Assembly (NCBI GenBank): GCA_963817755.1
Contig: CAWFPB010000005.1
Span: 62,001 to 126,000, forward strand
Source: Oleiagrimonas sp963817755
GTDB lineage: Bacteria; Pseudomonadota; Gammaproteobacteria; Xanthomonadales; Rhodanobacteraceae
DNA length: 64,000 nucleotides
Direction: 5' to 3'
Part shown: piece by piece, positions 1-9,400 of the stretch
How positions within the stretch are numbered: the stretch's first letter is position 1
Layout: every line of letters begins with the position of its first letter
Position numbers and translations under genes: made by a program
The notes under the pieces: generated by a model
What the model saw: the letters and a program-made list of their open reading frames with translations, nothing else
The model's database searches: none
Told to the model about the DNA's origin: nothing

Positions 1-195
1 GGCGTCGGCCCGTGCCACCTGGTGCGCCTGGTGCGGCCAGGTGACGTGGCCGTAGCAGGTCGGCCAGTCCGGACACGACAGCCCGGCATTGGACAGGCGC
101 ACGAAAGCGCCGAACATCACCACGCCGAACGCGAACAGCGCGGCGAACCAGGCCAGCCGCGCCGGCCACGAGAGACGGGAAATCGCACGGAACAT
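1..195 (-). CDS. ctaA: Heme A synthase (CtaA/Cox15), N-terminal part only
   Basis: This is the first 65 codons of heme A synthase, the inner-membrane enzyme that converts heme O to heme A for aa3-type oxidase; the rest lies beyond the left edge. A first membrane segment (about residues 11-28) runs into the family signature GAFVRLSNAGLSCPDWPTC, which is characteristic of Cox15. The ATG overlaps the TGA of the upstream Sco-like gene, sharing base 195, so translation is probably coupled to the oxidase assembly genes. The identification is secure, but nothing can be said about the heme-ligating histidines beyond the edge. Confidence 0.93.
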   Translation of the reverse strand, partial: MFRAISRLSWPARLAWFAALFAFGVVMFGAFVRLSNAGLSCPDWPTCYGHVTWPHQAHQVARADA

Positions 196-755
196 CAGCG
201 GATCACCTTGTGCAGGTCGTCCTTGAGTCCATTGGGGTCGAAACCGGCCCGGTAGCGGGTCAGCGCCGTTCCGTCCGATTCGACCAGGATCGCGGACACG
301 CTGTCCGGGCCGCGCGGGCGAAATTCATCCAGCTTGTGGCCGACGTCGGTACCGACCTGCCAGCCGCGCATCACCTTCGCGGCCTTCGGGCCGTGTGGCG
401 GTTCGCCCACGTACAGCAGGCGCAGGCGGTCGGCGTTGGCGTTGAGCGTGATGCGGGCGTTGCTCATCAGGTGCAGCAGGCGCATGCAGTTGTCCAGGCA
501 GTCGCTGCCGGGCAGCGCCACCAGGGTCATGCGGGGCTGGCTGTCCTTCCACGGATAGGGCTTGCCATTGGCCAGGCGAATGTCGATGCCCTGGAAGCTT
601 CGCTGCGGCAGGATGGCCTGACCGTGACTGCGGGTGCCGGGACGCCAGCCGGTCGCCGTCAGCACGATCGCGGCCAGCAGCGGCAACGCGAACACGCCCA
701 CCACCAGCAGCAGCTTGATGCGGCTCAGCCGCCTGCGCGATGCGCTCTCATTCAT
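195..755 (-). CDS. Sco-like membrane-anchored thioredoxin-fold protein, oxidase assembly
   Basis: A 186-residue protein with one N-terminal membrane anchor (about residues 13-34) and a soluble domain facing the periplasm. Residues 83-91 contain C86-x3-C90, the spacing used by Sco1/SenC proteins to hold copper rather than the CxxC of thioredoxins; the surrounding strand TLVALPGSDC fits a thioredoxin fold. It sits between SURF1 (8-base overlap at 748-755) and ctaA (1-base overlap), so a role in copper or thiol handling during cytochrome oxidase assembly is likely. Overall similarity to canonical Sco1 is low, so the copper role is inference from motif and context. Confidence 0.72.
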   Translation of the reverse strand: MNESASRRRLSRIKLLLVVGVFALPLLAAIVLTATGWRPGTRSHGQAILPQRSFQGIDIRLANGKPYPWKDSQPRMTLVALPGSDCLDNCMRLLHLMSNARITLNANADRLRLLYVGEPPHGPKAAKVMRGWQVGTDVGHKLDEFRPRGPDSVSAILVESDGTALTRYRAGFDPNGLKDDLHKVIR

Positions 756-1485
756 CCTCTTCGTCTCCGTTGTCGGTCTTGCGATGCATGATCACGAAGA
801 TCGCCACCGCGGCCAGGGCAAAGGTGAACCACTGGAAGGCATAGCCGCGGTGCCGGGCCGGCGGCATGAAGCCCGGGGTCCACTGGCGCACGTAGGCCTT
901 GGACGGATCCGGATCCAGCAGCAGCACGCGCGGGTACAGCGGCGCGTGCAGGTCGCCCTCGATCTGCTTGAGGGCGATATACGTGGTCAGCTTGGGCCAG
1001 TGCTTCTGCTTCTTGAGCGCGTTGCCGCCCAGCTCGAGGCCGGGGGACGGCGCGGGTGCGTAGATGCCCTGGATGCTTTCCTCGCCGGTCTTGATCGCGG
1101 GAAGCTGCGGAAGCTTCAGGTCCGTACCCTCGCGCGGCAGGAAACCCAGGCCCACCAGCACGAGCCGCGCGCCCTGGTCGGGCTTGAACGGCGCATAGAC
1201 CCGCACGCCGGGACGGCCGGCATGGTTCTGGTCGTCCAGCATGTAGGCGCGGTCGGCCAGGAAATGTCCGTGCACGCGCAGATGCGGGTACCGCTTGGGC
1301 ACGGCGCCGTGATGAAGGGTGTCGAAATCCTGCACGGGCGCGCTGGAGGCCGTGGCAAAGCGTCGCAGCAGGACCTCCTTCTCGGCTGCCCGGTTGAGCT
1401 GCCAGATACCCAGGCGCACGAAGAACGCCACGCCGGCCACGGTCAGCACGACGGCGAACAGCGAGGGCCTGCGCAGCCGGATCAT
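748..1485 (-). CDS. SURF1 family cytochrome oxidase assembly protein
   Basis: A 245-residue SURF1 protein, which helps insert heme a into subunit I of aa3 oxidase. It has the expected layout: an N-terminal membrane helix (about residues 8-27) followed by the family start LGIWQLNRAAEKEVLL, a periplasmic domain, and a C-terminal membrane helix (about 218-236) preceded by the conserved GYAFQWFTFA. The length is normal. It is read in the same direction as the Sco-like gene, which it overlaps by 8 bases. It is transcribed divergently from the DUF2909 gene with only about 60 bases between the two starts, so the two probably share a regulatory region. Confidence 0.94.
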   Translation of the reverse strand: MIRLRRPSLFAVVLTVAGVAFFVRLGIWQLNRAAEKEVLLRRFATASSAPVQDFDTLHHGAVPKRYPHLRVHGHFLADRAYMLDDQNHAGRPGVRVYAPFKPDQGARLVLVGLGFLPREGTDLKLPQLPAIKTGEESIQGIYAPAPSPGLELGGNALKKQKHWPKLTTYIALKQIEGDLHAPLYPRVLLLDPDPSKAYVRQWTPGFMPPARHRGYAFQWFTFALAAVAIFVIMHRKTDNGDEEDE

Positions 1486-1544
1486 GCAAGACCCCCCATG
1501 GTCGACGTTATACTGGTCCGGACTGTTCGCACTGGAATCATCGC

Positions 1545-1763
1545 GTGGAAACCATCTACAAGGTGGCCCTGATCGCCGTACTGGGCATCGTGATCTTCAA
1601 CCTGTGGCAAGCCCTGTACCTGATGATGAAGGACAAGGGCGACGAAAAACGCACGGTGGTCAAGTCGCTGACTCGACGCATCGGCTTCTCGCTGCTCCTG
1701 ATCCTGATGGTCATCGTCGGCATCTGGGCCGGCTGGCTCAAACCGCACGGCATCGGCGGGTAA
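1545..1763 (+). CDS. DUF2909 twin-transmembrane protein
   Basis: A 72-residue protein starting at GTG with two membrane helices (about residues 6-28 and 46-65) joined by a short charged loop KDKGDEKRTVVKSL. This matches the DUF2909 family, small proteins commonly found beside cytochrome oxidase genes in Xanthomonadales and Pseudomonas. Its biochemical role is unknown; location suggests an accessory or assembly function for the aa3 oxidase. It points toward ctaE and ends before a strong palindromic terminator at 1858-1885. Confidence 0.82.
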   Translation: METIYKVALIAVLGIVIFNLWQALYLMMKDKGDEKRTVVKSLTRRIGFSLLLILMVIVGIWAGWLKPHGIGG

Positions 1764-1857
1764 GCCAGCGATTGTACCGCACTGCCCCGCCTGCGCCGCC
1801 AGCCTGATACCTGGCGGCGCGGTATCCGACGTTGTGCCCAACCCGGACCCCGGACAC

Positions 1858-1885
1858 GCAAAACCCGCCGTACGGCGGGTTTTGC
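1858..1885. terminator. Bidirectional intrinsic terminator between DUF2909 and ctaE
   Basis: A perfect 28-base palindrome with arms GCAAAACCCGCCG and CGGCGGGTTTTGC. The A/T-rich outer ends give a T run on both strands after the GC stem. It lies between the convergent DUF2909 gene (ending 1763) and ctaE (ending 1913), so it can end transcripts from both sides. Confidence 0.9.
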
Positions 1886-1912
1886 GCAATGTCTCGCGGA
1901 AACCTGTACGTC

Positions 1913-2779
1913 CTACATGATGTAGACGAACAGGAACAGGCACAGCCAGACCACGTCCACGAAGTGCCAGTACCAGGCCACCGCCTCGAAACCGAAATGG
2001 TGCTCCTTGCTGAAGTGGCCCTTGGCGCAGCGGAACCAGATCACGATCAGCATGATCGTGCCCAGGGTCACGTGCAGGCCGTGGAAGCCAGTCAGCATGA
2101 AGAACGTGGAACCGTATACGCCGCTGTGCAGGGTCAGGTTCAGGTGCTCGTAGGCCTCCATGTACTCGTGCGCCTGGAAGTACAGGAAGGTCGCGCCCAG
2201 CAGCACGGTCAGGGCCTGGAACACCAGCAGGCGCTTGCGCTTGCCCGCACGCAGGGCGTGATGGGCGATGGTGATGGTCACGCTGGAGGTCAGCAGGATC
2301 ATCGTGTTCAGCAGCGGCAGCCCCCAGGGCTCGACCGTGTTGAACTTGCCACCCACGTGGCCCGGACCGTTGGTCGGCCAGGTGGCGGTGAACTGGTCCC
2401 ACAGGTAGTGATGGGTGAACGCGCCATGGCCCGAGCCGCCCAGCCACGGCACCGAGAAGTTGCGCGTGTAGAACAGCGCGCCGAAAAAGGCGCCGAAGAA
2501 CATCACTTCCGAGAAGATGAACCACATCATGCCCATGCGGAAGGACACGTCGACCTGGGCGTTGTAGCTGCCCTTGATCGATTCGCCGATGACGGATGTG
2601 AACCAGCCGAACATCATGAAGATGATCACCGCCAGGCCCACGAAGAACATCGGCCGTCCCAGTCCGGTCGCGCCGTTGATCCAGTGCGCGGCCCCGAACA
2701 TGGTGGTGAACAGGCCCACCGATCCGACGATCGGCCAGATGCTGTGGTGCGGTACGTAGTAGGCGCCTTGCTGAGCCAT
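1913..2779 (-). CDS. ctaE: Cytochrome c oxidase subunit III
   Basis: A 288-residue seven-helix subunit III of aa3 oxidase. Family sequence is clear: WPIVGSVGLFTTMFGAAHW near the start, WFIFSEVMFFGAFF in the second bundle, HFVDVVWLCLFLFVYIM at the C-terminus. An in-frame ATG lies 8 codons upstream (2803), but the ATG at 2779 is preceded by GGGAA about 9 bases away and begins with the typical MAQQGAYYVP, so I chose it. The upstream gap to the small assembly gene is only about 57 bases, too short for the ctaG gene often found here. Confidence 0.96.
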   Translation of the reverse strand: MAQQGAYYVPHHSIWPIVGSVGLFTTMFGAAHWINGATGLGRPMFFVGLAVIIFMMFGWFTSVIGESIKGSYNAQVDVSFRMGMMWFIFSEVMFFGAFFGALFYTRNFSVPWLGGSGHGAFTHHYLWDQFTATWPTNGPGHVGGKFNTVEPWGLPLLNTMILLTSSVTITIAHHALRAGKRKRLLVFQALTVLLGATFLYFQAHEYMEAYEHLNLTLHSGVYGSTFFMLTGFHGLHVTLGTIMLIVIWFRCAKGHFSKEHHFGFEAVAWYWHFVDVVWLCLFLFVYIM

Positions 2780-2836
2780 GCTTGTATTCCCGTAGATGTG
2801 CATACGCGGGGCCGGGCCCCTTACTTTCGATCCGGT

Positions 2837-2962
2837 TCAGAACAGGAACTGCGACAGGAACACGCCCATGATCACCACGATCGCGATGACCAGGATCCAG
2901 ACCGTGCGGCGCACCGCGGCGCGTCGCTCGGCGGGATCGAAGGGGGCGTGTTCGCGCGTCAT
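2837..2962 (-). CDS. Cytochrome oxidase small assembly protein (41 aa)
   Basis: A 41-residue open frame, MTREHAPFDPAERRAAVRRT followed by one hydrophobic helix (about residues 21-41). Size, charged N-terminus with RRxxxRR character and position directly after ctaD match the small assembly proteins annotated between ctaD and ctaG in betaproteobacteria and Xanthomonadales. It starts 5 bases after the ctaD stop. Function is not established; it is presumed to help subunit I maturation. Confidence 0.78.
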   Translation of the reverse strand: MTREHAPFDPAERRAAVRRTVWILVIAIVVIMGVFLSQFLF

Positions 2963-2967
2963 GTCGT

Positions 2968-4587
2968 TCAGTGGCTCACGTCGCCGTGGGCCAGCTGACT
3001 GTCATCGATGACCGGCGGCACCGTGAAGGTATGGTGCGGGGCCGGCGAGGGAACGGTCCACTCCAGGCCACGGGCACCTTCCCAGACACGGTCGGAGGCC
3101 TTCTTCCTGGCGAAGAACACGCAGTGGATGATCACGCCGACGAAGATCAGCTGGGTAGCACCGAACACGAAGCCGCCGATGGAGCTGATCATGTTGAAGT
3201 CGGCGAAGGCCACGTTGTAATCGGGGATACGGCGCGGCATGCCGGCCAGGCCCAGGAAGTGCATGGGGAAGAACAGCACGTTGACCGAGATCACGCTCAG
3301 CCAGAAGTGGGTCTTGCCCCAGCGTTCCGAATACATGTTGCCCGACCACTTCGGCAGCCAGTAGTACACGCCGGCGATGATCGCGAAGGCGGCACCGGTC
3401 ACCAGCACGTAGTGGAAGTGCGCCACCACGAAGTAGGTGTCCTGGTACTGGAAGTCGGCCGGCACCAGCGCCAGCATGATGCCGCTGAAGCCGCCGATGG
3501 TGAACAGGATGACGAAGGCCACCGCGAACAGCATCGGGGTCTCGAAGGTCAGCGAGCCCTTCCACATCGTGGTGACCCAGTTGAACACCTTCACGCCGGT
3601 CGGCACCGCGATCAGCATGGTCGCGTACATGAAGAACAGCTCGGCGCCCAGCGGCAGGCCGGTGGTGAACATGTGGTGGGCCCACACGATGAACGACAGG
3701 AAGGCGATCGACGCGGTGGCGTAGACCATGGCCTTGTAGCCGAACAGCGGCTTGCGGCTGAAGGTCGGGATGATCTCCGAGATGATGCCGAAGGCCGGCA
3801 GGATCATGATGTAGACCTCGGGGTGCCCGAAGAACCAGAACACGTGCTGGAACAGCACCGGGTCACCGCCGCCCGCGGCATTGAAGAAGCTGGTGCCGAA
3901 GTACTTGTCGGTCAGCAGCATGGTCACCGCGCCGGCCAGCACCGGCATCACCGCGATCAGCAGGAACGCCGTGATCAGCCAGGTCCATACGAAGATCGGC
4001 ATCTTCAGCAGGTCCATGCCCGGGGCGCGCATGTTGAGGATGGTGGCGATGATGTTGATCGCGCCCATGATCGAGCTGATGCCCGAGATGTGCACGAAGA
4101 AGATCAGGAACGCGATGGAATCGCCGCCCTGGATCGACAGCGGCGGGTACATCGTCCAGCCGCCGGCGGGTGCGCCGCCCGGCAGGAAGAACGAGGACAG
4201 CAGGATGGTGAACGCGAACGGCAACAGCCAGAACGACATGTTGTTCATGCGCGGCAGTGCCATGTCCGGCGCGCCGACCATCAGCGGGATCATCCAGTTG
4301 CCCAGGCCCACGAAGGCCGGCATGATCGCGCCGAAGATCATCACCAGCGCGTGCATGGTGGTCAGCTCGTTGAAGAAGTACGGCTGGACCAGCTGCAGGC
4401 CGGGCTCGAACAGCTCGCCGCGGATGATCATCGCGAACGAACCGCCGATGAAGAACATCAGCAGTGCGAACACCAGGTACAGCGTACCGATGTCCTTGTG
4501 GTTGGTGGACATGAACCAGCGACGGAAGAAGCTCTTGGGAGCCTCGTGGTGATCGTCGTGGTGGTCCTGGGTGGCTGCGTGCGCCAT
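2968..4587 (-). CDS. ctaD: Cytochrome c oxidase subunit I (aa3)
   Basis: A 539-residue heme-copper oxidase subunit I, the catalytic core that reduces oxygen and pumps protons. Ligand residues are all visible: H79 in TTMHALVM (low-spin heme a), H255 and Y259 in GHPEVY (CuB and cross-linked tyrosine), H304-H305 (CuB), and H390/H392 in HFHYVL (heme a3 and heme a). E257 of the HPEVY motif is the D-channel glutamate of A-type oxidases. The N-terminus is histidine and aspartate rich (residues 8-15), possibly incidental. It is in an operon with ctaC upstream (28-base gap) and the small assembly gene downstream. Confidence 0.98.
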   Translation of the reverse strand: MAHAATQDHHDDHHEAPKSFFRRWFMSTNHKDIGTLYLVFALLMFFIGGSFAMIIRGELFEPGLQLVQPYFFNELTTMHALVMIFGAIMPAFVGLGNWMIPLMVGAPDMALPRMNNMSFWLLPFAFTILLSSFFLPGGAPAGGWTMYPPLSIQGGDSIAFLIFFVHISGISSIMGAINIIATILNMRAPGMDLLKMPIFVWTWLITAFLLIAVMPVLAGAVTMLLTDKYFGTSFFNAAGGGDPVLFQHVFWFFGHPEVYIMILPAFGIISEIIPTFSRKPLFGYKAMVYATASIAFLSFIVWAHHMFTTGLPLGAELFFMYATMLIAVPTGVKVFNWVTTMWKGSLTFETPMLFAVAFVILFTIGGFSGIMLALVPADFQYQDTYFVVAHFHYVLVTGAAFAIIAGVYYWLPKWSGNMYSERWGKTHFWLSVISVNVLFFPMHFLGLAGMPRRIPDYNVAFADFNMISSIGGFVFGATQLIFVGVIIHCVFFARKKASDRVWEGARGLEWTVPSPAPHHTFTVPPVIDDSQLAHGDVSH

Positions 4588-4615
4588 GACCTATACCTCT
4601 ACCTAGATTGTCCGG

Positions 4616-5530
4616 TTAACCCTGGCTGTCGCCATGGGCGCTGGTGTCGGCCTGCGCCGTGCGCGAGACCTTGTCGAGCTTGGCGGCGCCTTCCTGGTCG
4701 GCCAGCCACTTCTCGAACTGCGCCTTGGGCACGGCCTTGACCACGATCGGCATGAAGCCGTGATCCTGTCCGCACAATTCGGCGCACTGCCCCCGGTAGG
4801 TTCCGGGCTTGTCGATCTTGGTCCAGGCGGTGTTCACGACGCCGGGGATCGCATCCATCTTCCAGCCCAGGTCGGGTACCCACCAGGAGTGGATGACGTC
4901 GCCTCCGGTGACCAGGAAGCGGATCTTCACGCCCACCGGAACCACCAGCGGATGGTCGACGTTGAGCAGGTAGTCGTTGCTGCCGTCGGCCGCCTTCACC
5001 TTGTACGGGCTCAGGCCCGAGTCCAGCTGGCGGGTCACGTCGCTGTCGTGGGCCAGGCGCGACATGAAACCGACCTTGCTGACGGTCTTGCCGTCATAGT
5101 CCAGGTAGTCGTAGCGCCATTTCCACTGATAGCCGGTGACCTTGACGGTCATCTGCGCGTGGGCGGTGTCGGTGGTGTTGACCAGCACGTCGGTCGCCGG
5201 CCAGGCCAGGCCGACCAGGATCAGTACCGGAAGGATCGTCCACACCAGTTCCAGCTTGGTGCTGTGCGACCACTTCTCGGCCACTGCGCCCCGCGACTTG
5301 CGGAAACGGATCATGGCGATGATCATCGCGCCGAACACGATGATGCCGATCACCACGCAGACCAGGAACGAGGCCATGTTCAGGTCCCACACCTCATGCG
5401 AGGTCTGGGTCACGCCCTTGGTCAGGTTCAACTGCCAGGGTTGCGGGTTCGCCCAGGCCGCGCCGCTGAGCAAAACGCCCGCTGCGACCGCCCAGGTCAT
5501 GACCCGTCCTCGAATGCCACCAGATTTCAT
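4616..5530 (-). CDS. ctaC: Cytochrome c oxidase subunit II (CuA)
   Basis: A 304-residue precursor with a signal peptide (cleavage expected near AWA-NP, residues 27-28), two membrane helices (about 50-74 and 96-116) and a periplasmic cupredoxin domain. The CuA ligands are all present: H214, C249, E251, C253, H257 and M260, in HSWWVPDLG and GQCAELCGQDHGFM. There is no fused cytochrome c domain. I chose the ATG at 5530, which has AGGG about 8 bases upstream, over an in-frame GTG three codons earlier. It is the first gene of the oxidase operon; DUF2244 lies 150 bases upstream. Confidence 0.97.
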   Translation of the reverse strand: MKSGGIRGRVMTWAVAAGVLLSGAAWANPQPWQLNLTKGVTQTSHEVWDLNMASFLVCVVIGIIVFGAMIIAMIRFRKSRGAVAEKWSHSTKLELVWTILPVLILVGLAWPATDVLVNTTDTAHAQMTVKVTGYQWKWRYDYLDYDGKTVSKVGFMSRLAHDSDVTRQLDSGLSPYKVKAADGSNDYLLNVDHPLVVPVGVKIRFLVTGGDVIHSWWVPDLGWKMDAIPGVVNTAWTKIDKPGTYRGQCAELCGQDHGFMPIVVKAVPKAQFEKWLADQEGAAKLDKVSRTAQADTSAHGDSQG

Positions 5531-5683
5531 CGTTTGCACCCTAAGAATTTGCTAGTCACCACGGCAAGACGGAATCTACCCGCAGCCGAATCAACATAGT
5601 CCCTTTTGTCCCCTGCCGGAGTCTTCTCCGCCGCCCCGGTACGCACCCCGGACCCCTGCGGCCTCCGAATTACCGTTCGATCT

Positions 5684-6172
5684 TCAGTTGTCCTGCCGTG
5701 GCGCCGTCTTCTGTGCCAGCAGCGTCCGTAGCGTCTTCATCACGTCGGCACGTTCCTCTTCCCCGAGGAAGGAACCGACCTCCACCTCGCCTCCGTGCGA
5801 AGTGAGCACCAGGCGTTCCCGGTTGCCTGCCCTTCGCATGCACACGCGCACCCAGTAGGACTGGAATGACACGTGGCGATGCCCGGGAAGGCATTCCAAC
5901 TCCAGCGAACGCTCATCGATCGTGATGCGTTCGCTCCTGTCGCCGGCACGCCAAGCCAGCGACAGCGCGTAGACCAGCGCGGCCGACTCGACCAGCGCGA
6001 ACGGCAGAGCATAGACGTTGCCCGCTTGTGCGCACAATATCGCCACTGCCACCGTCACCGTCACCAGCCCGGTCTTCAGGCGACGCATGCCGCGTCGACT
6101 GAGCGAACGATTGGGCCGCAGGCACACGGTCACTTGCGAGCCCCCGGCTGCTGGCGGTTCAAGCACAATCAT
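5684..6172 (-). CDS. DUF2244 membrane protein beside the oxidase operon
   Basis: A 162-residue protein matching DUF2244: an N-terminal VTVCLRPNRSLSRRG segment, two membrane helices (about residues 37-72) and a C-terminal beta-rich cytoplasmic part ending in EVEVGSFLGEEER. The family is often encoded next to cytochrome c oxidase genes; its function is unknown. The open frame extends further upstream, but the ATG at 6172 gives the family's normal N-terminus. A separate transcript is possible because about 150 bases separate it from ctaC. Confidence 0.82.
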   Translation of the reverse strand: MIVLEPPAAGGSQVTVCLRPNRSLSRRGMRRLKTGLVTVTVAVAILCAQAGNVYALPFALVESAALVYALSLAWRAGDRSERITIDERSLELECLPGHRHVSFQSYWVRVCMRRAGNRERLVLTSHGGEVEVGSFLGEEERADVMKTLRTLLAQKTAPRQDN

Positions 6173-6411
6173 GGGCTCATGCCGTGCCTTGGTACACCCA
6201 AGGATAGTCGCGCCCCCCCACATCGGCAAGACTGCATCCGCGATGCGGCATATTGTCGCAACCTTCGCCAGGAGCACCTTCGCTCCTCCAACCCCGGTTT
6301 CGTCACCCCCTGCGGTGCAACGACGCGGCGGCATCGGCCTGGTTGGAAGGCTGCCGCATGGGGCATACAATCGCGCAATTCCCCCTTCCTCATTTATAGG
6401 TTGCGCCGCCC

Positions 6412-9400
6412 GTGAACGCCCAGATCCTCAGCCCCGAGCTGCACGACGCCATCGATCCGGCGCGCCAGCGCATCACCGACGCGTGGTTGCGCGAGGAAAC
6501 CGGCATGGTCTCGGCCCTGCTCGACGAGGCCGAGTTGCCCGAAGACCAGCGCGCGCGGGTCATGCAGCGCGCCAGCGCACTGGTCGAACGCGTGCGCGTG
6601 CGCGCAGATGACCAGGACGCCATCGACGCCTTCATGCGCCAGTACGACCTGTCCAGCGAGGAAGGCGTATTGCTGATGTGCGTGGCCGAAGCGCTGCTGC
6701 GCATCCCCGACACCGACACCATCGACATGCTGATCCGCGACAAGTTGGGCGACGCGGACTGGCAAAAGCACATCGGCGGCAGTCATTCGGTGCTGGTCAA
6801 CGCCTCCACCTGGGGCCTGATGTTGACTGGTCGCCTGGTCCAGATGGCCGAGGACACCCGAAGCGATGTGCGTGGCGCCATGCGCCGGCTGGCCGGCCGT
6901 GCGGGCGAGCCGATGGTCCGCGCCGCCGTGCACCAGGCCATGCGCATCATGGGCAAGACCTTCGTCATGGGCCGTCGCATCGACGAGGCCGTCGAGCGCG
7001 CCGACAAGAAGGCCAACCGCCCGTACCGCTACTCCTTCGACATGCTCGGCGAGGCCGCCCTGACCCAGGCCGACGCCGATCGCTACCAGCAGGCCTACCG
7101 CGATGCCGTCGTTGCCCTGGGCAAGGATCCGGACGCCGGCAACCTCATCGAGGCCCCCTCGATCTCGGTCAAGCTCTCGGCCCTGCATCCGCGCTACGAA
7201 TACAGCAAGCGCGAGCGCGTGCGCGAGGAACTGGGCGCCAAGGTGCTGGAACTGGCGCAGATGGCCATGCAACAGGGCATCGCGCTGACCATCGACGCCG
7301 AGGAAGCCGATCGCCTGGAGCTGTCCCTGGACGTGGCCGAATACGTGTTCGCCCACCCCTCGCTGGAAGGCTGGAACGGCCTCGGCATGGCGGTGCAGGC
7401 CTACCAGAAGCGCGCGCCCGCAGTGATCGACTGGCTGGCCGAGACCGCGCGCCGCCACAGCCGGCGCTGGTTCATCCGCCTGGTCAAGGGCGCCTACTGG
7501 GACACCGAGATCAAGCGCGCGCAGGAACAGGGCCTGTCCGGCTATCCGGTGTTCACGCGCAAGCCCAACACCGACGTGGCCTACCTGGCCTGCGCCCGAC
7601 GCCTTCTGGATGTCGGCGCCGACCTGATCTACCCGCAGTTCGCCACGCACAACGCGCACACCATCGCCTACGTGCACCACATCGCAGGCAACCGTCCGTA
7701 CGAATTCCAGCGCCTGCACGGTATGGGCGAGGATCTGTACGCGGAGGTCATCGGCAAGGACAAGCTGAACGTGCCGTGCCGCGTGTACGCCCCGGTCGGA
7801 AGCCACGAGGACCTGCTGCCCTACCTGGTGCGTCGCCTGCTCGAGAACGGCGCCAACACCTCGTTCGTCAACCGCATCTTCGACGAGGACGTCAGCGTCG
7901 AGGAACTGGTGGCCGATCCCTGCGAAACCGCACGCGGTTTCAAGTCCCTCTCGCATCCGCGCATCCCGATGCCGGTCGACATCTATCAAGAGCAGCGAAA
8001 GAATTCCATGGGCGTGAATTTCTCCAACGAAGACGAAATCCGGCAACTGGCTGAAGACATCGAGGCCCACGCGGGTCCATGGGACGCCCAGCCGCTGGTC
8101 CCCGGCGCCAAACCGGCCGGGGACCGGGTCGAGGTCACCGACCCGGCCGACCACCGCCGCGTGGTGGGCCACTGGATCGGCGGCGACGAAGCCACCGTGG
8201 ACAAGGCCGTGTCCAACGCCGTGGCGGCACAGCCGGGCTGGGATCGGGTGCCGGCTGAGCAGCGCGCGCAGATCGCCGAGCGTGCCGCACAGATGATCGA
8301 GGACAATCGCGGCCAGTTCGTGGCCATGTGCGTGCGCGAGGCCGGCAAGACCCTGCCCGACGCCATCGCCGAGGTGCGCGAGGCGGCCGACTTCTGCCGC
8401 TACTACGCCAACATGGCGCGCAAGCTGTTCGGCAAGCCCGAGGACATGCCCAGCCCGACCGGCGAGACCAACCGACTGTTCCTCAACGGCCGCGGCGTGT
8501 TCGTGTGCATCAGCCCGTGGAACTTCCCGCTGGCGATCTTCGTCGGCGAGGTCATGGCTGCGGTGCTTTCCGGCAACGCGGTCATCGCCAAGCCCGCCGA
8601 ACAGACCTCGCTGATCGGCCATGCCGCGGTGAAAATCCTGCACAAGGCCGGCATTCCCGAGGATGTGCTGCAGTTCATTCCCGGCGACGGCGCCAGTGTC
8701 GGCGCGGCGCTGACCAGGGACCCGCGCATCGCCGGCGTGGCCTTCACCGGCTCCACCGAGACCGCCTGGGCGATCAACCGCACGCTGGCCGCACGCAAGG
8801 GCCCGATCGCGGCGCTGATCGCCGAGACCGGCGGCCAGAACGCGATGATCGCCGACTCCTCGGCGCTGCCCGAGCAGCTGGTCAAGGACGTGATGGCCTC
8901 GGCCTTCGGTTCGGCCGGCCAGCGCTGCTCGGCGGCGCGCATCCTGTTCATCCAGGACGAAGTGGCCGACCGCGTGATCGAGATGCTGGCCGGCGCCATC
9001 GACGAGCTCAAGGTCGGCGACCCCGGCCTGCTGTCCACCGACGTCGGCCCGGTCATCGACCACGAGGCGCTGGAAGGCCTGCAAAAGCACGTCGACCGCA
9101 TGCACCGCGAAGCGAAGCTGATCCGCAAGGCGCCGGTGGACACCGATGTGCTCGAGCACGGCACCTTCCTGGCCCCGCACGCCTTCGAGATCCCGTCCCT
9201 GGACATGCTCGAGCGCGAAGAATTCGGCCCGATCCTGCACGTGGTGCGCTGGAAGTCCGGCCAGCTGGACAAGGTGATCGAGCAGATCAACGCCACCGGC
9301 TACGGCCTGACCCTGGGCATCCACAGCCGCATCGACGACACCATCGCCTACGTGCAGCAGCACGCGCGGGTAGGCAATTGCTACGCCAACCGCAACCAGG

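Noticed and set aside
2971..4740. A 589-codon open frame antisense to ctaD
   Set aside because: The predicted product is extremely His/Asp/Gln/Arg rich with no domain, and the opposite strand encodes subunit I with every ligand residue.
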